DNA of 64,000 bases from Marinobacter bohaiensis (GCF_003258515.1 NZ_QGEH01000001.1:806001-870000), one strand, 5' to 3'; counted from the stretch's first letter, positions 24,893 to 35,825 are shown. Notes: generated from the sequence alone by a model not told the origin. Numbers and translations are program-made.

Positions 24893-26431
24893 TTACGGCA
24901 GTTCGACCAGCGAGTGGCCGGTCATTTCCGCCGGCTGCTCCAGTGCCATCAGCGTCAGCAGGGAAGGCGCCACGTCGCTCAGGGCGCCGTCGTCCTTCAG
25001 CGCGATAGCGCGGCTGCCCATGTACACCAGCGGCACCGGGCCGGTGGTGTGGGCGGTGTGCACCTGGCCGGACTCGGGGTCGGTCATCTGCTCGCAGTTG
25101 CCGTGGTCGGCGGTGATCAGGGCCTCGCCGTTGACGTCTTTCAGCGCGGCGTCGATCTTCGTCAGGCACTGATCGATGCACTCGGCGGCCTTGATCGCGG
25201 CTTCGTAACTGCCGGTGTGGCCGACCATGTCGCCGTTGGCGTAGTTGCAGATCACCAGGTCGTACTTGCCGCTGCGGATGGCCTCGCACAGCTTGTCGGT
25301 CACCTCCGGTGCGCTCATTTCCGGCTGCAGGTCGTAGGTGGCGACGTTCGGCGACGGCACCAGGATGCGGTCCTCGCCCTGGTAGGGCTCTTCACGGCCA
25401 CCGCTGAAGAAGAAGGTGACGTGGGCGTATTTTTCGGTCTCGGCGATGCGCAGCTGGGTCTTGTCCAGCTTTTCCATGTACTCGCCCAGGCTGTTGACCA
25501 GCTCTTCGGGCGGGTAGGCGCAGGACGTCTTGATGGTGGCGGCGTACTCGGTGAGCATGACGAAGTCCGCCAGGGCCGGGCGTTGCTTGCGCTCGAAACC
25601 GTCGAAATCGTCTTCCACGAAGGCGCGGGTCATTTCCCGGGCGCGGTCGGCGCGGAAGTTCATGAAGATCACGCTGTCGCCGTCCTGGACGAACGCGTCC
25701 GGCTCGCCGGCGGCCTGGATGCGGGTGGCCTTGACGAACTCGTCGTTCTCGCCGCGCTCGTAGGCTTCGTGCAGACCTTCCACCGGGGTATCGGTGACGA
25801 ACTCGGCCTCACCGGAGGTGATCAGGTTGTAAGCGGCTTCGACGCGGTCCCAGCGATTGTCCCGGTCCATGGCAAAGTAGCGGCCGACGATGGAAGCGAT
25901 GCGGCCCACGCCCATCTCGCGCAGCTTGCCGTCGACTTTTTTCAGGGACGGCTCGGCGCTGCGTGGCGGCATGTCGCGGCCGTCCAGGAAGGCGTGGATG
26001 TAAACGGTCTTGGCGCCGCGCGAGCGGGCGACTTCGGCGGCGGCGAGGATATGGTCCTCGTGGGCGTGGACGCCGCCCGGCGACAGCAGGCCCATCAGGT
26101 GGACGGCCTTGCCGGCGTCCACGGCCGTGTCGATGGCGCCGGTGATGACCGGATTGTCGGCGAAGGCGCCGTCGCTGATGTCTTTATCGATGCGGGTCAG
26201 GCTCTGGTAGACGACGCGACCGGCCCCGAGGTTCATGTGTCCGACCTCGGAGTTCCCCATCTGGCCCTTGGGCAGGCCCACGAACATGCCGGAGGTGTTG
26301 ATCAGCGTCTGCGGCTGTTCCTGCATGAGCTTGTCCCAGAACGGGGTGTTGGCGTTGCTGATGGCATTATCGTCAGACGGGTCGCGGTGGCCCCAGCCGT
26401 CGAGAATAATCAGTGCAGTCGTCTTTCGCAT
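24893..26431 (-). CDS. gpmI: 2,3-bisphosphoglycerate-independent phosphoglycerate mutase
   Basis: A 512-residue glycolytic enzyme interconverting 3- and 2-phosphoglycerate, manganese-dependent and cofactor-independent. The N-terminus [13 protein letters not shown] carries the first metal aspartate and Ser61 in [16 protein letters not shown] is the phosphoserine nucleophile. Later metal motifs [13 protein letters not shown] and ITADHGNCE are present. It heads the gpmI-envC-ctpA-yibQ block and is divergent from yibN. Confidence 0.97.
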   Translation of the reverse strand: MRKTTALIILDGWGHRDPSDDNAISNANTPFWDKLMQEQPQTLINTSGMFVGLPKGQMGNSEVGHMNLGAGRVVYQSLTRIDKDISDGAFADNPVITGAIDTAVDAGKAVHLMGLLSPGGVHAHEDHILAAAEVARSRGAKTVYIHAFLDGRDMPPRSAEPSLKKVDGKLREMGVGRIASIVGRYFAMDRDNRWDRVEAAYNLITSGEAEFVTDTPVEGLHEAYERGENDEFVKATRIQAAGEPDAFVQDGDSVIFMNFRADRAREMTRAFVEDDFDGFERKQRPALADFVMLTEYAATIKTSCAYPPEELVNSLGEYMEKLDKTQLRIAETEKYAHVTFFFSGGREEPYQGEDRILVPSPNVATYDLQPEMSAPEVTDKLCEAIRSGKYDLVICNYANGDMVGHTGSYEAAIKAAECIDQCLTKIDAALKDVNGEALITADHGNCEQMTDPESGQVHTAHTTGPVPLVYMGSRAIALKDDGALSDVAPSLLTLMALEQPAEMTGHSLVELP

Positions 26432-26514
26432 AGCGTTGATTGCCTGGTCGTCCTGAATGGAGTTTGGAGTGCCGAGTCTACCTGTTTTCGGCGGGGCAGG
26501 CTAATGGCGGCGCC

Positions 26515-26543
26515 TTCTGTCGCCGCCTGCGGGTGTGTATAAT
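26515..26543 (+). promoter_or_regulatory. Probable sigma-70 promoter of yibN-secB
   Basis: A perfect -10 hexamer TATAAT at 26538-26543 lies 40 bp before the yibN start. At 17-bp spacing the -35 position reads TTCTGT (26515-26520), a weak match. Confidence 0.5.
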
Positions 26544-26583
26544 CGCGCATCAATTCGTCCGCTGGCTTCGGCAGGTAGTATTA

Positions 26584-27006
26584 ATGGAAAGAGTCTTTGA
26601 ATTCGTCGTCAATCACTACATTCTCGCCTCCATCTTTGTGGTGCTGCTGATTGCACTGCTGCTTCTGGAAACCCGTCGCGGGGGCAAGAAGGTCAACGCC
26701 CAGGCGCTCATTAATCTGCTCAACAAGGATCAGGCCGTGGTCGTCGATATCCGCGACCGCAAGGACTTCGCCAACGGCCATATCTCCGGGTCGATCCACA
26801 TGCCGCTGAACAACCTCAAGGATCGCGCCGCCGAGCTCAAGAAACACGAAGGCAAGCAGGTGGTGATCGTCGACAAGATGGGCCAGCACTCGGCGTCCGC
26901 TGTGCGTCAGCTCAACGCCGAAGGTTATACCGATGTGGTACGCCTGGGTGGCGGCATTGCCGACTGGCAGGGCAACAACCTGCCGCTGAAGAAAAAGAAG
27001 AAGTAA
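26584..27006 (+). CDS. yibN: Membrane-anchored rhodanese-like protein (YibN family)
   Basis: A 140-residue protein with an N-terminal membrane helix (about 11-28) and a rhodanese domain (about 35-135; VVVDIRDRKDFANGHISGSIHMP). The catalytic-loop cysteine of sulfurtransferases is replaced by Asp97 (VVIVDKMGQHS), so it should not be an active sulfurtransferase. The same loss is typical of YibN relatives. It ends with a KKKKK tail. The ATG at 26584 is chosen because it starts the membrane helix. It precedes secB; the glutaredoxin often found between them is absent. Confidence 0.88.
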   Translation: MERVFEFVVNHYILASIFVVLLIALLLLETRRGGKKVNAQALINLLNKDQAVVVDIRDRKDFANGHISGSIHMPLNNLKDRAAELKKHEGKQVVIVDKMGQHSASAVRQLNAEGYTDVVRLGGGIADWQGNNLPLKKKKK

Positions 27007-27198
27007 GCAGGAAAAACAAGCCGGTGCGTGGCCGTGGGCAGCCAGTTGAATTTGCTGCCCGGTTGGCGCACTGTTGCACTCGACATCAACGGGCCGCGGC
27101 CCGCCGGGGCATCTTCGGATCCTAATGGCGGACGCACACGATAACGAGAGCGGAGCGGCGTCACGGCTGACTCCGGACAAGAACCGAAAGGAAGAAAG

Positions 27199-27702
27199 AT
27201 GGCTGAAAACGATCAGGCCGCAGGCAGCGCCAACACCAACGAGAACCAGCCCCAGTTCGCACTGCAGCGGATCTACATCAAGGATCTGTCGTTCGAGTCC
27301 CCCAATTCGCCGACCCTGTTCCAGGAGCAGTGGCAGCCGCAGGTCAACCTGGACCTGAACACCGCCCATACCCAGGTCAGCGACACCCAGTACGAAGTGG
27401 TGCTGTCCATGACCGTGACCGCCAAGGTGGGTGAGAAGGTGGCCTACATCGTCGAAATCCAGCAGGCCGGCGTATTCATGGTCAAGGGTATCGAGGGGCC
27501 GCAACTGGGTCAGATGCTGGGTGCCTACTGCCCGAATATCCTGTTCCCGTATGCGCGTGAGTCCATCGACAACATCGTGGGCAAGGGCAGCTTCCCGGCC
27601 CTGATGCTGGCCCCGGTGAACTTCGACGCCATCTACGCCCAGGCGCTCAAGCGCCAGCAGGACGAAGCAGCGGGCGAAGCCGCTGAAGAGCAGAAGCACT
27701 GA
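27199..27702 (+). CDS. secB: Protein-export chaperone SecB
   Basis: A 167-residue cytoplasmic chaperone that holds preproteins unfolded and delivers them to SecA. Family landmarks include [39 protein letters not shown] and [30 protein letters not shown]. The N- and C-termini are longer and more acidic than in E. coli, normal for this group. GGAAGAAAG precedes the ATG. It is downstream of yibN by 192 bp. Confidence 0.96.
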   Translation: MAENDQAAGSANTNENQPQFALQRIYIKDLSFESPNSPTLFQEQWQPQVNLDLNTAHTQVSDTQYEVVLSMTVTAKVGEKVAYIVEIQQAGVFMVKGIEGPQLGQMLGAYCPNILFPYARESIDNIVGKGSFPALMLAPVNFDAIYAQALKRQQDEAAGEAAEEQKH

Positions 27703-27712
27703 TCCTGACCTC

Positions 27713-27742
27713 GGGGCCGGCTTTCAGCTGGCCCCAGGCTTC
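27713..27742 (+). terminator. Intrinsic terminator after secB
   Basis: GGGGCC (27713-27718) pairs with GGCCCC (27730-27735), followed by AGGCTTCTTTT. A moderate hairpin with an interrupted T-run ten bases after the secB stop. Confidence 0.6.
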
Positions 27743-27891
27743 TTTTGCGCCTTCCTCGCGCGTTTTCCTCTTTCCCGTTCGTGTCCGCAATTAAAGAGCC
27801 AGCCGTTCCCGTAGCGGGGATGTTGGCGTATTGTTGAGCCTTCCTGTTTAACCCGGCCGTCGAGCCCGACAGCAAACACCTCCGAGTCGTC

Positions 27892-28356
27892 ATGTTCCAT
27901 ATCGTCCTGCACGAACCCCAGATTGCCCCCAATACCGGCAATATCATCCGTCTGGCCGCCAATACCGGCTTCCGGCTGCACCTGATCGAGCCGTTGGGGT
28001 TTGATTTCGAGGAGCGCAAGCTCAGGCGGGCGGGGCTGGACTATCACGATCTGGCGAATGTCAGTCGCTACCGGGATTTCGAGGACTTTCTGGCGCAGCA
28101 TCCGGGCAAGCGGATCTTTGCCATGACCACCAAGGCCAGCGCGCACTACAGTGAGGTGACGTTCAGGGAAGGGGATTGCCTGCTGTTTGGCAGCGAAACC
28201 ACCGGGTTGCCCGCGGACATCCGCGGCGGTTCCGCCATTGAGCAGGCCTTGCGCCTGCCCATGTGCAACACCTCCCGCAGTCTGAACCTGTCCAACGCCG
28301 TGTCCGTCGTGTGTTACGAGGCCTGGCGTCAGGTGGGGTTCAAGGGAGGTGTCTGA
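27892..28356 (+). CDS. trmL: tRNA (cytidine/uridine-34-2'-O)-methyltransferase TrmL
   Basis: A 154-residue SPOUT-family RNA methyltransferase that 2'-O-methylates the wobble base of leucine tRNAs. It contains the trefoil-knot motifs [30 protein letters not shown] and, at the C-terminus, [20 protein letters not shown]. It stands alone, convergent with pntB. Confidence 0.94.
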   Translation: MFHIVLHEPQIAPNTGNIIRLAANTGFRLHLIEPLGFDFEERKLRRAGLDYHDLANVSRYRDFEDFLAQHPGKRIFAMTTKASAHYSEVTFREGDCLLFGSETTGLPADIRGGSAIEQALRLPMCNTSRSLNLSNAVSVVCYEAWRQVGFKGGV

Positions 28357-28362
28357 GACCTC

Positions 28363-28399
28363 CGTGTGAGAACGGCCGCGTTCGCGACGTTCTCACACG
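28363..28399. repeat. 12-bp perfect inverted repeat between convergent genes
   Basis: CGTGTGAGAACG (28363-28374) and CGTTCTCACACG (28388-28399) are exact complements around a 13-base loop. They begin 7 bp after the trmL stop and end 23 bp before the pntB stop. It probably acts as a shared, T-poor terminator. Confidence 0.6.
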
Positions 28400-28422
28400 A
28401 TCTCTTCCAATAGGCGGCGTTA

Positions 28423-29820
28423 TCAGTCGCCTGAGGTCAGGTTGCTGAGCAGACGGCTGGTGCTTTCGTGCGCATCGCCGAACAGCATCTGCGTGTTCTC
28501 CTTGAAGAACAGCGGGTTTTCCACACCGGAGTAGCCGGCGGACATGCCGCGCTTGAGCACTACCACCTGACGCGCTTTCCAGACTTCCAGCACCGGCATG
28601 CCGGCAATCGGGCTGCCCGGGTCTTCCGAGGCGCTCGGGTTGACGGTGTCGTTGGCGCCGATGACCAGGACCACGTCGGTCTCCGGGAAGTCGTCGTTGA
28701 TCTCATCCATTTCCAGCACGATGTCATAGGGCACGTGGGCCTCGGCCAGAAGCACGTTCATATGCCCCGGCAGACGTCCGGCAACCGGATGGATCGCGAA
28801 GCGCACGTTGGTGCCCCGCTTGCGCAGGAACTGGGTGATCTCGCTGACCGCGTTCTGGGCCTGGGCGACGGCCATGCCGTAACCCGGGGCGATGATTACC
28901 GAATCGGCGTTGCGCAGCTCGTCGGCGACTTCATCGATGGAGGTTTCGTTGATGGTCAGGTCGCCGTCCACTGCAGCGGAGCTGGAACTGGTCTGACCGA
29001 AGCCGCCGAGGATGACGCTCACGAACGAGCGGTTCATCGCCTTACACATGATGTAGCTCAGGATCGCGCCGCTGCTGCCCACCAGGGCGCCGGTGACGAT
29101 CAGCAGGTCGTTGCCCAGCATGAAGCCGATGGCCGCGGCGGCCCAGCCGGAGTAGCTGTTGAGCATGGACACCACGACCGGCATATCGGCGCCGCCGATG
29201 GCCATGATCAGGTGGATGCCCAGGATGGCGGCCAGAGCCGTCATGATGGCCAGGGCCAGCAAGCCTTCGATCATGCTGTTGGTGGTCAGGAACCAGCCTC
29301 CCAGGCCAACGCACGCGGCGATGATGAGCAGGTTCATGACGTGGCGGCCCGGCAGGGTCAGCGCCTTGCTGGCGATGCGGCCGTCAAGCTTGCCGCAGGC
29401 GACCAGCGAGCCGGTGAAGGTCACGGCACCGATGAAGATGCCCAGGAACACTTCCACCAGTTTGATGGTGTGCTCGGCGCCGTGGGTGTCCACCAGCGGC
29501 TCGACATAGCCGGCAAAGCCGACCAGCACCGCCGCCAGGCCCACGAAGCTGTGCAGCAGGGCCACCAGTTGGGGCATCTGGGTCATTTCCACCCGGTTGG
29601 CGATGACGATGCCAATGGCGGCGCCGATGGTGATGGCGATCAGGGTGGTGACCCAGCCATCGCTCATGCCGCCGACGGTGGCGGCTATGGCGATGAGGAT
29701 ACCGGCGATGCCGTAGACGTTACCGCGACGGGCGGTTTCCTGGTGGCTCAGGCCGCCCAGGCTCAGGATAAACAGAATGCTTGCGCCCACGTAGGCGACT
29801 GTGATCAATCCTTGTGACAT
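28423..29820 (-). CDS. pntB: NAD(P) transhydrogenase subunit beta
   Basis: A 465-residue inner-membrane subunit of the proton-translocating transhydrogenase that uses the proton gradient to reduce NADP+ with NADH. The N-terminal half holds about eight membrane segments and the C-terminal domain binds NADP(H), with [15 protein letters not shown] and [12 protein letters not shown]. It starts 11 bp downstream of pntA. The family length and layout are normal. Confidence 0.95.
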   Translation of the reverse strand: MSQGLITVAYVGASILFILSLGGLSHQETARRGNVYGIAGILIAIAATVGGMSDGWVTTLIAITIGAAIGIVIANRVEMTQMPQLVALLHSFVGLAAVLVGFAGYVEPLVDTHGAEHTIKLVEVFLGIFIGAVTFTGSLVACGKLDGRIASKALTLPGRHVMNLLIIAACVGLGGWFLTTNSMIEGLLALAIMTALAAILGIHLIMAIGGADMPVVVSMLNSYSGWAAAAIGFMLGNDLLIVTGALVGSSGAILSYIMCKAMNRSFVSVILGGFGQTSSSSAAVDGDLTINETSIDEVADELRNADSVIIAPGYGMAVAQAQNAVSEITQFLRKRGTNVRFAIHPVAGRLPGHMNVLLAEAHVPYDIVLEMDEINDDFPETDVVLVIGANDTVNPSASEDPGSPIAGMPVLEVWKARQVVVLKRGMSAGYSGVENPLFFKENTQMLFGDAHESTSRLLSNLTSGD

Positions 29821-29831
29821 GGACGCTCTCC

Positions 29832-31400
29832 TTACCGATGGAACATCTTGAGCATGCGATAGGTGACCCGGAAGCCACCCCCGATGTTGATACAGGCAAT
29901 CAGGACCGCGACGAACGCGATAATGCCGATCACCAGATTCTGCGCCTGGGCCAGGTGCAGGATCGCGCCCAGCACGATGATGCCGCTGATGGCGTTGGTC
30001 ACACTCATGAGAGGGGTATGAAGCGAGGCGGTCACGTTCCAGATCACCTGCCAGCCGACGAAGCAGGCCAGCACGAAGACCGTGAAGTGTGACAGGAAGG
30101 ACTTCGGTGCATAGGCACCGATGCCGTACAGGGCGGCGACGGTGGCCACCAGCAGGGCGCCTTTCCAGAATGCCTTGGCGCCGGACTTGCCGCTGTCGGC
30201 GTCCTCGGCTGCCGGCTGTGCGGCGGCTTGCGGCTGGGCCGGTTTAGGCGCGGGTTTCTCCGGCTGCGGTGCCGGCCAGGTCACCTTGCCTTCGTGGGTG
30301 ACGGCCACGCCGCGGATGACGGTGTCTTCCATGTCGACCTGGATCTCGCCGTCTTTCTCTGGCGTCAGCTCGCTCAGCAGGTGCCAGAGGTTGGTGGCGT
30401 AGAGGTCGGAGGAGACGCTGGCCATGCGGCTCGGCAGGTCGGTGTAGCCGACGATGCTGACGCCGTTCTCGATCGCCACTTCACCCGGCTGGGTCAGTTC
30501 GCAGTTGCCACCTTGTTCAGCCGCAAGATCCACGATTACGCCGCCCGGCTTCATGGCGCGAACCATGTCCGCGGTAATCAGGCGCGGGGCCGGCTTGCCC
30601 GGGATCAGGGCGGTGGTGATGATGATGTCGACTTCCTTGGCCTGTTCCATGAACAGGGCCATTTCCGCCTCGATGAACTCCTTGCTCATCTGCTTGGCAT
30701 AGCCGCCGCTGCCGCTGCCGTCTTCCTCGAAGTCCAGCTCCAGGAAGTCGGCGCCCATGCTTTCCACCTGCTCTTTCACTTCCAGGCGGGTGTCGAAGGC
30801 GCGCACGATGGCGCCCATGCTGCGGGCCGCACCGATGGCTGCCAGACCGGCGACACCGGCACCGATGACCATGACCTTGGCGGGCGGCACCTTACCGGCC
30901 GCGGTGACCTGACCGGTGAAGAAGCGGCCAAAGCGGTTGGAGGCTTCCACGACCGCGCGGTAGCCGGCAATGTTGCCCATCGCGCTCAGGGCGTCCATCT
31001 TCTGGGCGCGGCTGATGCGGGGCAGGGCGTCGATGGAGAAGGCGGTGACGTTCCTGGACGCCAGTGTCTCCAGCAGCTCGGGGTTCTGGGCCGGCCACAG
31101 GAAACTCAGCAGGTAGCTGTCGTCCTTGAGCAGGCTGGTCTCGTCCAGGTCGGCCTGCTCGTTGAAGCGGGGCCCGCGGACTTTCAGGATGAACTCGGCG
31201 GCGGACCAGAGGTCCTGCGCGTTATCTGCGATCTCGGCCCCTGCCTGGCGATAGGCGTCGTCATGATACGTCGCAGCGGCGCCTGCGCCGGTCTCCACGA
31301 CGACCGTATGGCCAAGCTTGATCAGCTTGCCGACGGAGGCCGGTGTGGCCGCCACCCGGTTTTCGCCGGGGTAGCACTCTTTGGGGATGCCAATTTTCAT
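29832..31400 (-). CDS. pntA: NAD(P) transhydrogenase subunit alpha (fused form)
   Basis: A 522-residue fused alpha subunit. Residues 1-370 are the NAD(H)-binding domain ([31 protein letters not shown] with the Rossmann glycine pattern). A Pro/Ala/Gln-rich linker (about 378-410) leads to the membrane part with four segments (about 420-510). In many relatives these are separate PntAA and PntAB proteins; here they are one chain as in E. coli. The ATG at 31400 has AGAGG eight bases upstream. pntA-pntB form an operon. Confidence 0.95.
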   Translation of the reverse strand: MKIGIPKECYPGENRVAATPASVGKLIKLGHTVVVETGAGAAATYHDDAYRQAGAEIADNAQDLWSAAEFILKVRGPRFNEQADLDETSLLKDDSYLLSFLWPAQNPELLETLASRNVTAFSIDALPRISRAQKMDALSAMGNIAGYRAVVEASNRFGRFFTGQVTAAGKVPPAKVMVIGAGVAGLAAIGAARSMGAIVRAFDTRLEVKEQVESMGADFLELDFEEDGSGSGGYAKQMSKEFIEAEMALFMEQAKEVDIIITTALIPGKPAPRLITADMVRAMKPGGVIVDLAAEQGGNCELTQPGEVAIENGVSIVGYTDLPSRMASVSSDLYATNLWHLLSELTPEKDGEIQVDMEDTVIRGVAVTHEGKVTWPAPQPEKPAPKPAQPQAAAQPAAEDADSGKSGAKAFWKGALLVATVAALYGIGAYAPKSFLSHFTVFVLACFVGWQVIWNVTASLHTPLMSVTNAISGIIVLGAILHLAQAQNLVIGIIAFVAVLIACINIGGGFRVTYRMLKMFHR

Positions 31401-31735
31401 GTGCAAACCTCTTTATGACTGTCTGTTACCGGTGCCCGTTTTTTGTTCGGCCGTAAAGCCCGTGCGAGGCTGGCCGGGTGTCTTTCATTTCAGGTTATTG
31501 TTTTTATGTTGTTTTTGTTCTTGTGGTCGATCCGGCAGCGCTGGGCATTTGCGTCGCTCGCCGGGCTCGTTCGTCTGACGAGGGGGTGCGTTTGTACCAC
31601 ATACCGGTAACTACGCATAGACATAAATCGACCGCGCTGCCCTCTTTTGGGGCGGAATGTCGATTATGGGCGAAAGGCTGACGCGCGTGGATAGCCCGTC
31701 TGACGTGGGGAGGCGGTTAATTCGGAGAAGGCGGG
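31401..31735. other. Promoter-bearing gap upstream of pntA
   Basis: About 335 bp with no gene. It must hold the pntAB promoter; an A/T-rich patch around 31495-31530 and 31595-31630 is the likeliest site, but no clear -10/-35 pair was found. The thiolase terminator occupies the right edge. Confidence 0.4.
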
Positions 31736-31765
31736 AAAAAAGCCGGCGGCGGGCGCGCCGCCGGC
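31736..31765 (-). terminator. Intrinsic terminator after thiolase gene
   Basis: Minus strand: GCCGGCGGC pairs with GCCGCCGGC (31757-31765 and 31742-31750) around a six-base loop, followed by TTTTTT (31736-31741). It begins ten bases after the thiolase stop. Confidence 0.9.
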
Positions 31766-31774
31766 CCTCCGGGG

Positions 31775-32953
31775 TTAGCGTTCGACCGCCAGCGCAACGC
31801 CCATGCCGCCGCCGATGCACAGGGTCGCGAGGCCTTTTTTCGCATCACGACGCTGCATTTCGTGCAGCAGGGTGACCAGGATGCGGCAGCCGGAGGCGCC
31901 GATCGGGTGGCCCAGGGCGATGGCGCCGCCGTTGACGTTGACCTTGTCGGTGTCCCAGCCCAGGTCGCGGTTGACCGACAGGGCCTGGGCGGCGAAGGCT
32001 TCGTTGGCCTCGATCAGGTCCAGCTCGTCGACGCCCCAGCCGGCGCGCTCCAGGCAGCGGCGTGTGGCCGGAATGGGGCCGGTGCCCATGATCTGCGGGT
32101 CGACGCCGGCGCTGGCGTGGGCGCGAATGGTGGCCAGCGGTGTGAGGCCTAGTGCCTGGGCCTTCTCGGCGCTGCACACCACCACGGCGGCGGCGCCGTC
32201 GTTGATGGACGAGGCGTTGCCGGCGGTCACGCTGCCGTCTTTCTTGAAAGCGGGCTTGAGTTTGCCCAGGCCTTCGCCGGTGACGCCATCACGCGGGCCT
32301 TCGTCGCGATCCACCACCAGCGGGTCGCCCTTGCGCTGGGGCACGCTGATGGGCACGATCTGGCCGTCGAAATAGCCGGCTTCACGTGCGGCCACGGCTT
32401 TCTGCTGGGAGGCTGCGGCAAACGCGTCCTGCTCTTCCCGGGTCAGCCCGTATTTCTCCACGATGTTCTCGGCGGTCACACCCATGTGGTAGCCGTTGAA
32501 GGCGTCCCAGAGGCCGTCGTTGACCATGGTGTCCACCAGTTTCCAGTCGCCCATGCGCTGGCCGTTGCGACTGTTGGGCAGCACGTGGGGCGCCTGGCTC
32601 ATGCTTTCCTGGCCCCCGGCGAGAATCACGTCCGCGTCGCCGCAGCGGATGGCCTGGACGGCCATGTGGACCGCTTTCAGACCGGACCCGCACACCTTGT
32701 TGATGGTCATGGCGGGCACGTGGTCGGGCAGACCGGCGTGGATGGCGGCCTGGCGCGCCGGGTTCTGGCCGCAGCCGGCGGTCAGAACCTGTCCCAGGAT
32801 GACTTCGTCCACCTGATCGCCGGCGATCCCGGTCTCGTCCAGCAGGGCCTTGATGACGGCCGAGCCCAGTTGATCCGCCCGCAGGCTGGCGAGTCCGCCG
32901 CCGAACGTGCCGATCGGGGTACGGCGGGCTGCCGCGATGACTACGTCGCGCAT
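31775..32953 (-). CDS. Acetyl-CoA C-acetyltransferase (biosynthetic-type thiolase)
   Basis: A 392-residue thiolase that condenses two acetyl-CoA to acetoacetyl-CoA or runs in reverse. Catalytic Cys88 ([11 protein letters not shown]), His349 ([10 protein letters not shown]) and Cys379 (LCIGGGMG) are in the standard positions. The length and motifs match the PhaA/AtoB branch, which can feed polyhydroxyalkanoate synthesis or degrade short chains. No partner phaB or phaC gene is adjacent, so the specific pathway is open. It is monocistronic with a strong terminator. Confidence 0.9.
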   Translation of the reverse strand: MRDVVIAAARRTPIGTFGGGLASLRADQLGSAVIKALLDETGIAGDQVDEVILGQVLTAGCGQNPARQAAIHAGLPDHVPAMTINKVCGSGLKAVHMAVQAIRCGDADVILAGGQESMSQAPHVLPNSRNGQRMGDWKLVDTMVNDGLWDAFNGYHMGVTAENIVEKYGLTREEQDAFAAASQQKAVAAREAGYFDGQIVPISVPQRKGDPLVVDRDEGPRDGVTGEGLGKLKPAFKKDGSVTAGNASSINDGAAAVVVCSAEKAQALGLTPLATIRAHASAGVDPQIMGTGPIPATRRCLERAGWGVDELDLIEANEAFAAQALSVNRDLGWDTDKVNVNGGAIALGHPIGASGCRILVTLLHEMQRRDAKKGLATLCIGGGMGVALAVER

Positions 32954-33011
32954 GGTGCTCTCTCCTCAGGGAAATGTGTTGGCATTCTATCTGAAATTGT
33001 GACGGTTGCGA

Positions 33012-34187
33012 CTAATCGTATGGTGACGACCCGTCCGGCGATGGCGCCGCCGGATCGTTGGCTGCCGGCGGCGCCAGCACCTGCCGGATGCGCTCCAGCC
33101 GGGTCTGGCGAATGGCCTCACCCAGGGCCTTGCCGGTGTAGCCTTCCGCCATCAACGCCTGGGGATCCACGGTCTTGGCCTGTCGCAGGGCGATTTCGAC
33201 AGGGCCCCGGTCCAGCACCTGGCCGCGGGCCTGGCCCAGCGCTTCGGCGGCGTCCAGCAGGTCGGCGAAACGTTCCGGACGGCGCCAGGCGTCGGTCCGG
33301 TCGAGCAGGGCCATCAGCAGGTCGGCATCGCGCGGGGCGTCTTCCAGCAGATCGTCGACGGTGTCGGCCAGCAGGCGTGCCAGGTCGCGACAGTCGTTGG
33401 GCGTCTTGAGGCGTTCGGAGAGGGTGTCGACGAGATTGCCGTCGCCCAGCCCTGCCACCAGGGCCGCATAGCGCACAGCGATGCGATCCCCGTGACGGCT
33501 GGCGGCGTCCAGCGCCTGCAGGGTAGTGGGACGGCGCTGGCTGCCCAGCGCATCGGCCAGGGGCGGCATCAGCGTCTCCAGGGCGCCGCATTGCTGCAGG
33601 ACCCGGAAGAAGACGCCGGGGTCCGCCTCCAGCAGGGCGCGCTGGATTTCCTGCCAGACCCGTTCAGCCACCAGATGCTCGACTTCGCCGGCCTCGGCCA
33701 TGCTGCGCATCAGTGCCAGGGTGTCGTCCGCCACGCGGAAGCCCAGCGGCGCCAGGCGAGCGGCAAAGCGGGCGACGCGCAGGATGCGCAGCGGGTCCTC
33801 GGCAAAAGCCGGCGAGACGTGCCGCAAGCGGCGCGCTTCCAGATCCTGCCGGCCATTGAAGGGATCGATAATCTGTCCGTCCCCGGCCTGGGCCATGGCG
33901 TTGATGGTCAGGTCCCGGCGGCGCAGGTCGTCTTCCAGGGTGACGTCCGGTTCGCTGTGGACGACAAAACCGTGGTAGCCCTGTCCCTGTTTGCGTTCGG
34001 TGCGGGCCAGGGCGTATTCCTCCCCGGTTTCCGGATGGAGGAAGACCGGAAAATCCGCGCCTACCTGCTTGAAGCCCCAGTCGAGCATTTCCTGTGGAGT
34101 GGCGCCCACGACGACCCAGTCGCGATCCTTGACCGGGCGGCCGAGCAATTGGTCCCGGACGGCTCCCCCCACGAGATAGATATCCAT
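33012..34187 (-). CDS. cca: CCA tRNA nucleotidyltransferase
   Basis: A 391-residue class II CCA-adding enzyme that completes tRNA 3' ends. The nucleotidyltransferase motif GGAVRDQLLGRPVKDRDW carries the catalytic DxD, followed by RRDLTINAMA and the nucleotide-selecting region (EDPLRILRVARFAARL). E. coli Cca has a C-terminal HD phosphohydrolase; here the expected His-Asp pair is missing (YAALVAGLGDGN), so that activity is probably lost. It lies between the thiolase and the TraF_2 gene on the same strand. Confidence 0.92.
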   Translation of the reverse strand: MDIYLVGGAVRDQLLGRPVKDRDWVVVGATPQEMLDWGFKQVGADFPVFLHPETGEEYALARTERKQGQGYHGFVVHSEPDVTLEDDLRRRDLTINAMAQAGDGQIIDPFNGRQDLEARRLRHVSPAFAEDPLRILRVARFAARLAPLGFRVADDTLALMRSMAEAGEVEHLVAERVWQEIQRALLEADPGVFFRVLQQCGALETLMPPLADALGSQRRPTTLQALDAASRHGDRIAVRYAALVAGLGDGNLVDTLSERLKTPNDCRDLARLLADTVDDLLEDAPRDADLLMALLDRTDAWRRPERFADLLDAAEALGQARGQVLDRGPVEIALRQAKTVDPQALMAEGYTGKALGEAIRQTRLERIRQVLAPPAANDPAAPSPDGSSPYD

Positions 34188-34305
34188 AGCGCATCCCGCA
34201 ATAACGATAGGGCGATTATCGGGATCATCGAACGAGGGGGCAACCCGTTCGCGGGATTGGCCGGACTGGCGGCGTGGGGCGTGACGACTGCTGGAGGCCC
34301 CTTAG

Positions 34306-35538
34306 CTAGAAGGCGGCCCCCAGCTCCACGGCGGCGCCGACCTCGGTGTCGCTGACCAGGCCGGACAGCTCCAGGTGAGCGCCATAGGGCGAGAAACCCA
34401 GGCCGAATGTGTACAGGGTGTCTTCTTCGACGCCGCTGTTGTCGTCGTTGCTGGCCAGATTGTGGCGGAGGCCGGCGCGCAGCTGTACGGCGCGGAATAC
34501 GTCCAGCTCGCCGCCCAGGGCGGCCCACTGGGTGTCGTCACCGAAACCGAAGGCTTCCGCCTCGGTCAGATCGATCTCGGCGGTGACCGCATGGATGTCG
34601 CCATGATGGGCGATGCCCGCGGTGACGCGGGGATCGAGCTCGAAGGTTCGGCCGGAGCGGGAATCCAGGTCCATGGGGATGATGTTGCGTACCGACAGGC
34701 CGGCGGTCCACGCCTGACTCTCGCCGAAGCGGTAAGCGGCGCCGAGGTCGGCGTTGAAGCCGCTCTTGTCGGTCTCGTTCTCGTCGGCATCGAAGTCGTC
34801 GTCTTCAAAGTCGCTGACCCGCCGGCTGTACTCGTAGGTCCGCAACTGGACGTACTTGGGCGACAGGCCGAAGGCGAGCTGGTTGTCGTCGCTCATCTGG
34901 AAAGCCTTGGCGAAACTGACCCCGACTTCCCCGACCGCGGCGGCATAGGCGGTGCCCTCGGAGGTGAGGATGTCGCCAATGTCGGTGATGGTGGTGGCCA
35001 GTGCCGGATTGTTCTGAATGGCTTCCAGCAGCGCCAGGTCGCTGTCGGATACGTCGCCGCGACCGGTGGCGCGTACGCTGGCGTTGGTGAATACGCCGAC
35101 CGAGACGCCCGAGGTCGGCAACGCCAGGCTCAGGCCGACGCCGGCGTCGGCGCGCATGGTGTCCCGGTTAAGCGCTTCGAGCTGGGATTGCAGGCGCCCG
35201 GCGCTGTCGGAAATGGCTGCGGTGTCCAGGGTGTCGATCTGTGCGTTGATGGTGTCGATGGTGTCCTGAATGTCGTCGATCTGGTCGATCACCTCTTCGT
35301 CGTCCGCCAGTCGGGCGTTGATTGACGGCAGGATGAGCCCGAATTCGTCGGCCCAGTCGTGTTGGCCCATGGCCAGCATGGCGGGGTTGGCGGTATTGGC
35401 CGAGGCGGGGTGGGCGACGGCGACACCGGTGCCGCCCATGGCGAACGAGCGGGCGGTGGTGAAACTCTGTGGCGCGGCCACGGCGCCGGTGGTGGTGGTG
35501 GCAAGGCTGACGGCCAGGGCGATGCGGCGATGGATCAT
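34306..35538 (-). CDS. TraF_2 family outer-membrane beta-barrel protein
   Basis: A 410-residue exported protein of the TraF_2 family (often annotated conjugal transfer TraF). A signal peptide (about 1-22, ending AVAAP) is followed by ARSFAMGGTGVAVAHPASANTANPA, the FadL-like start of these barrels, an internal coiled coil (about 80-125, IDQIDDIQDTIDTI) and many alternating strands. The C-terminus ends in GAAVELGAAF, an outer-membrane barrel signature with terminal Phe. No conjugation genes are nearby, so the name should not be taken to imply a mobile element. Function unknown. Confidence 0.78.
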   Translation of the reverse strand: MIHRRIALAVSLATTTTGAVAAPQSFTTARSFAMGGTGVAVAHPASANTANPAMLAMGQHDWADEFGLILPSINARLADDEEVIDQIDDIQDTIDTINAQIDTLDTAAISDSAGRLQSQLEALNRDTMRADAGVGLSLALPTSGVSVGVFTNASVRATGRGDVSDSDLALLEAIQNNPALATTITDIGDILTSEGTAYAAAVGEVGVSFAKAFQMSDDNQLAFGLSPKYVQLRTYEYSRRVSDFEDDDFDADENETDKSGFNADLGAAYRFGESQAWTAGLSVRNIIPMDLDSRSGRTFELDPRVTAGIAHHGDIHAVTAEIDLTEAEAFGFGDDTQWAALGGELDVFRAVQLRAGLRHNLASNDDNSGVEEDTLYTFGLGFSPYGAHLELSGLVSDTEVGAAVELGAAF

Positions 35539-35825
35539 GGAAGATCTCCGGATTGTCTGAGTCGAGCTTCCTCCGGGCGGAGTGGCGGACTATAGACCAG
35601 GCTCCGGCGCCGGAATGTGGTCACATGGTTACGTCGCGTGGCTTTTCGCTTCGTCTTACGATAGACCATCCGGCCGGCTGCCGCGTCGGCTGCGGAGAGT
35701 TTTTGCCGCCTGCCGTCCCGGAGTGTCCGGGCTCTCCGGGATTATGGTTTCATGATAGGGAGTTAGCGTTCCTGGCGTGATTCTTTCATGGCAGGGATGA
35801 AAATGCGTTTTTGCCGGAGAAAGAC

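Noticed and set aside
24914-26542. 542-codon plus-strand reading frame
   Set aside because: Antisense shadow of gpmI; no domain, and gpmI is unmistakable.
34306-35538. Conjugative element suggested by the TraF_2 name
   Set aside because: The protein is a FadL-like outer-membrane barrel, with no relaxase, mating-pair or other transfer genes in the window.
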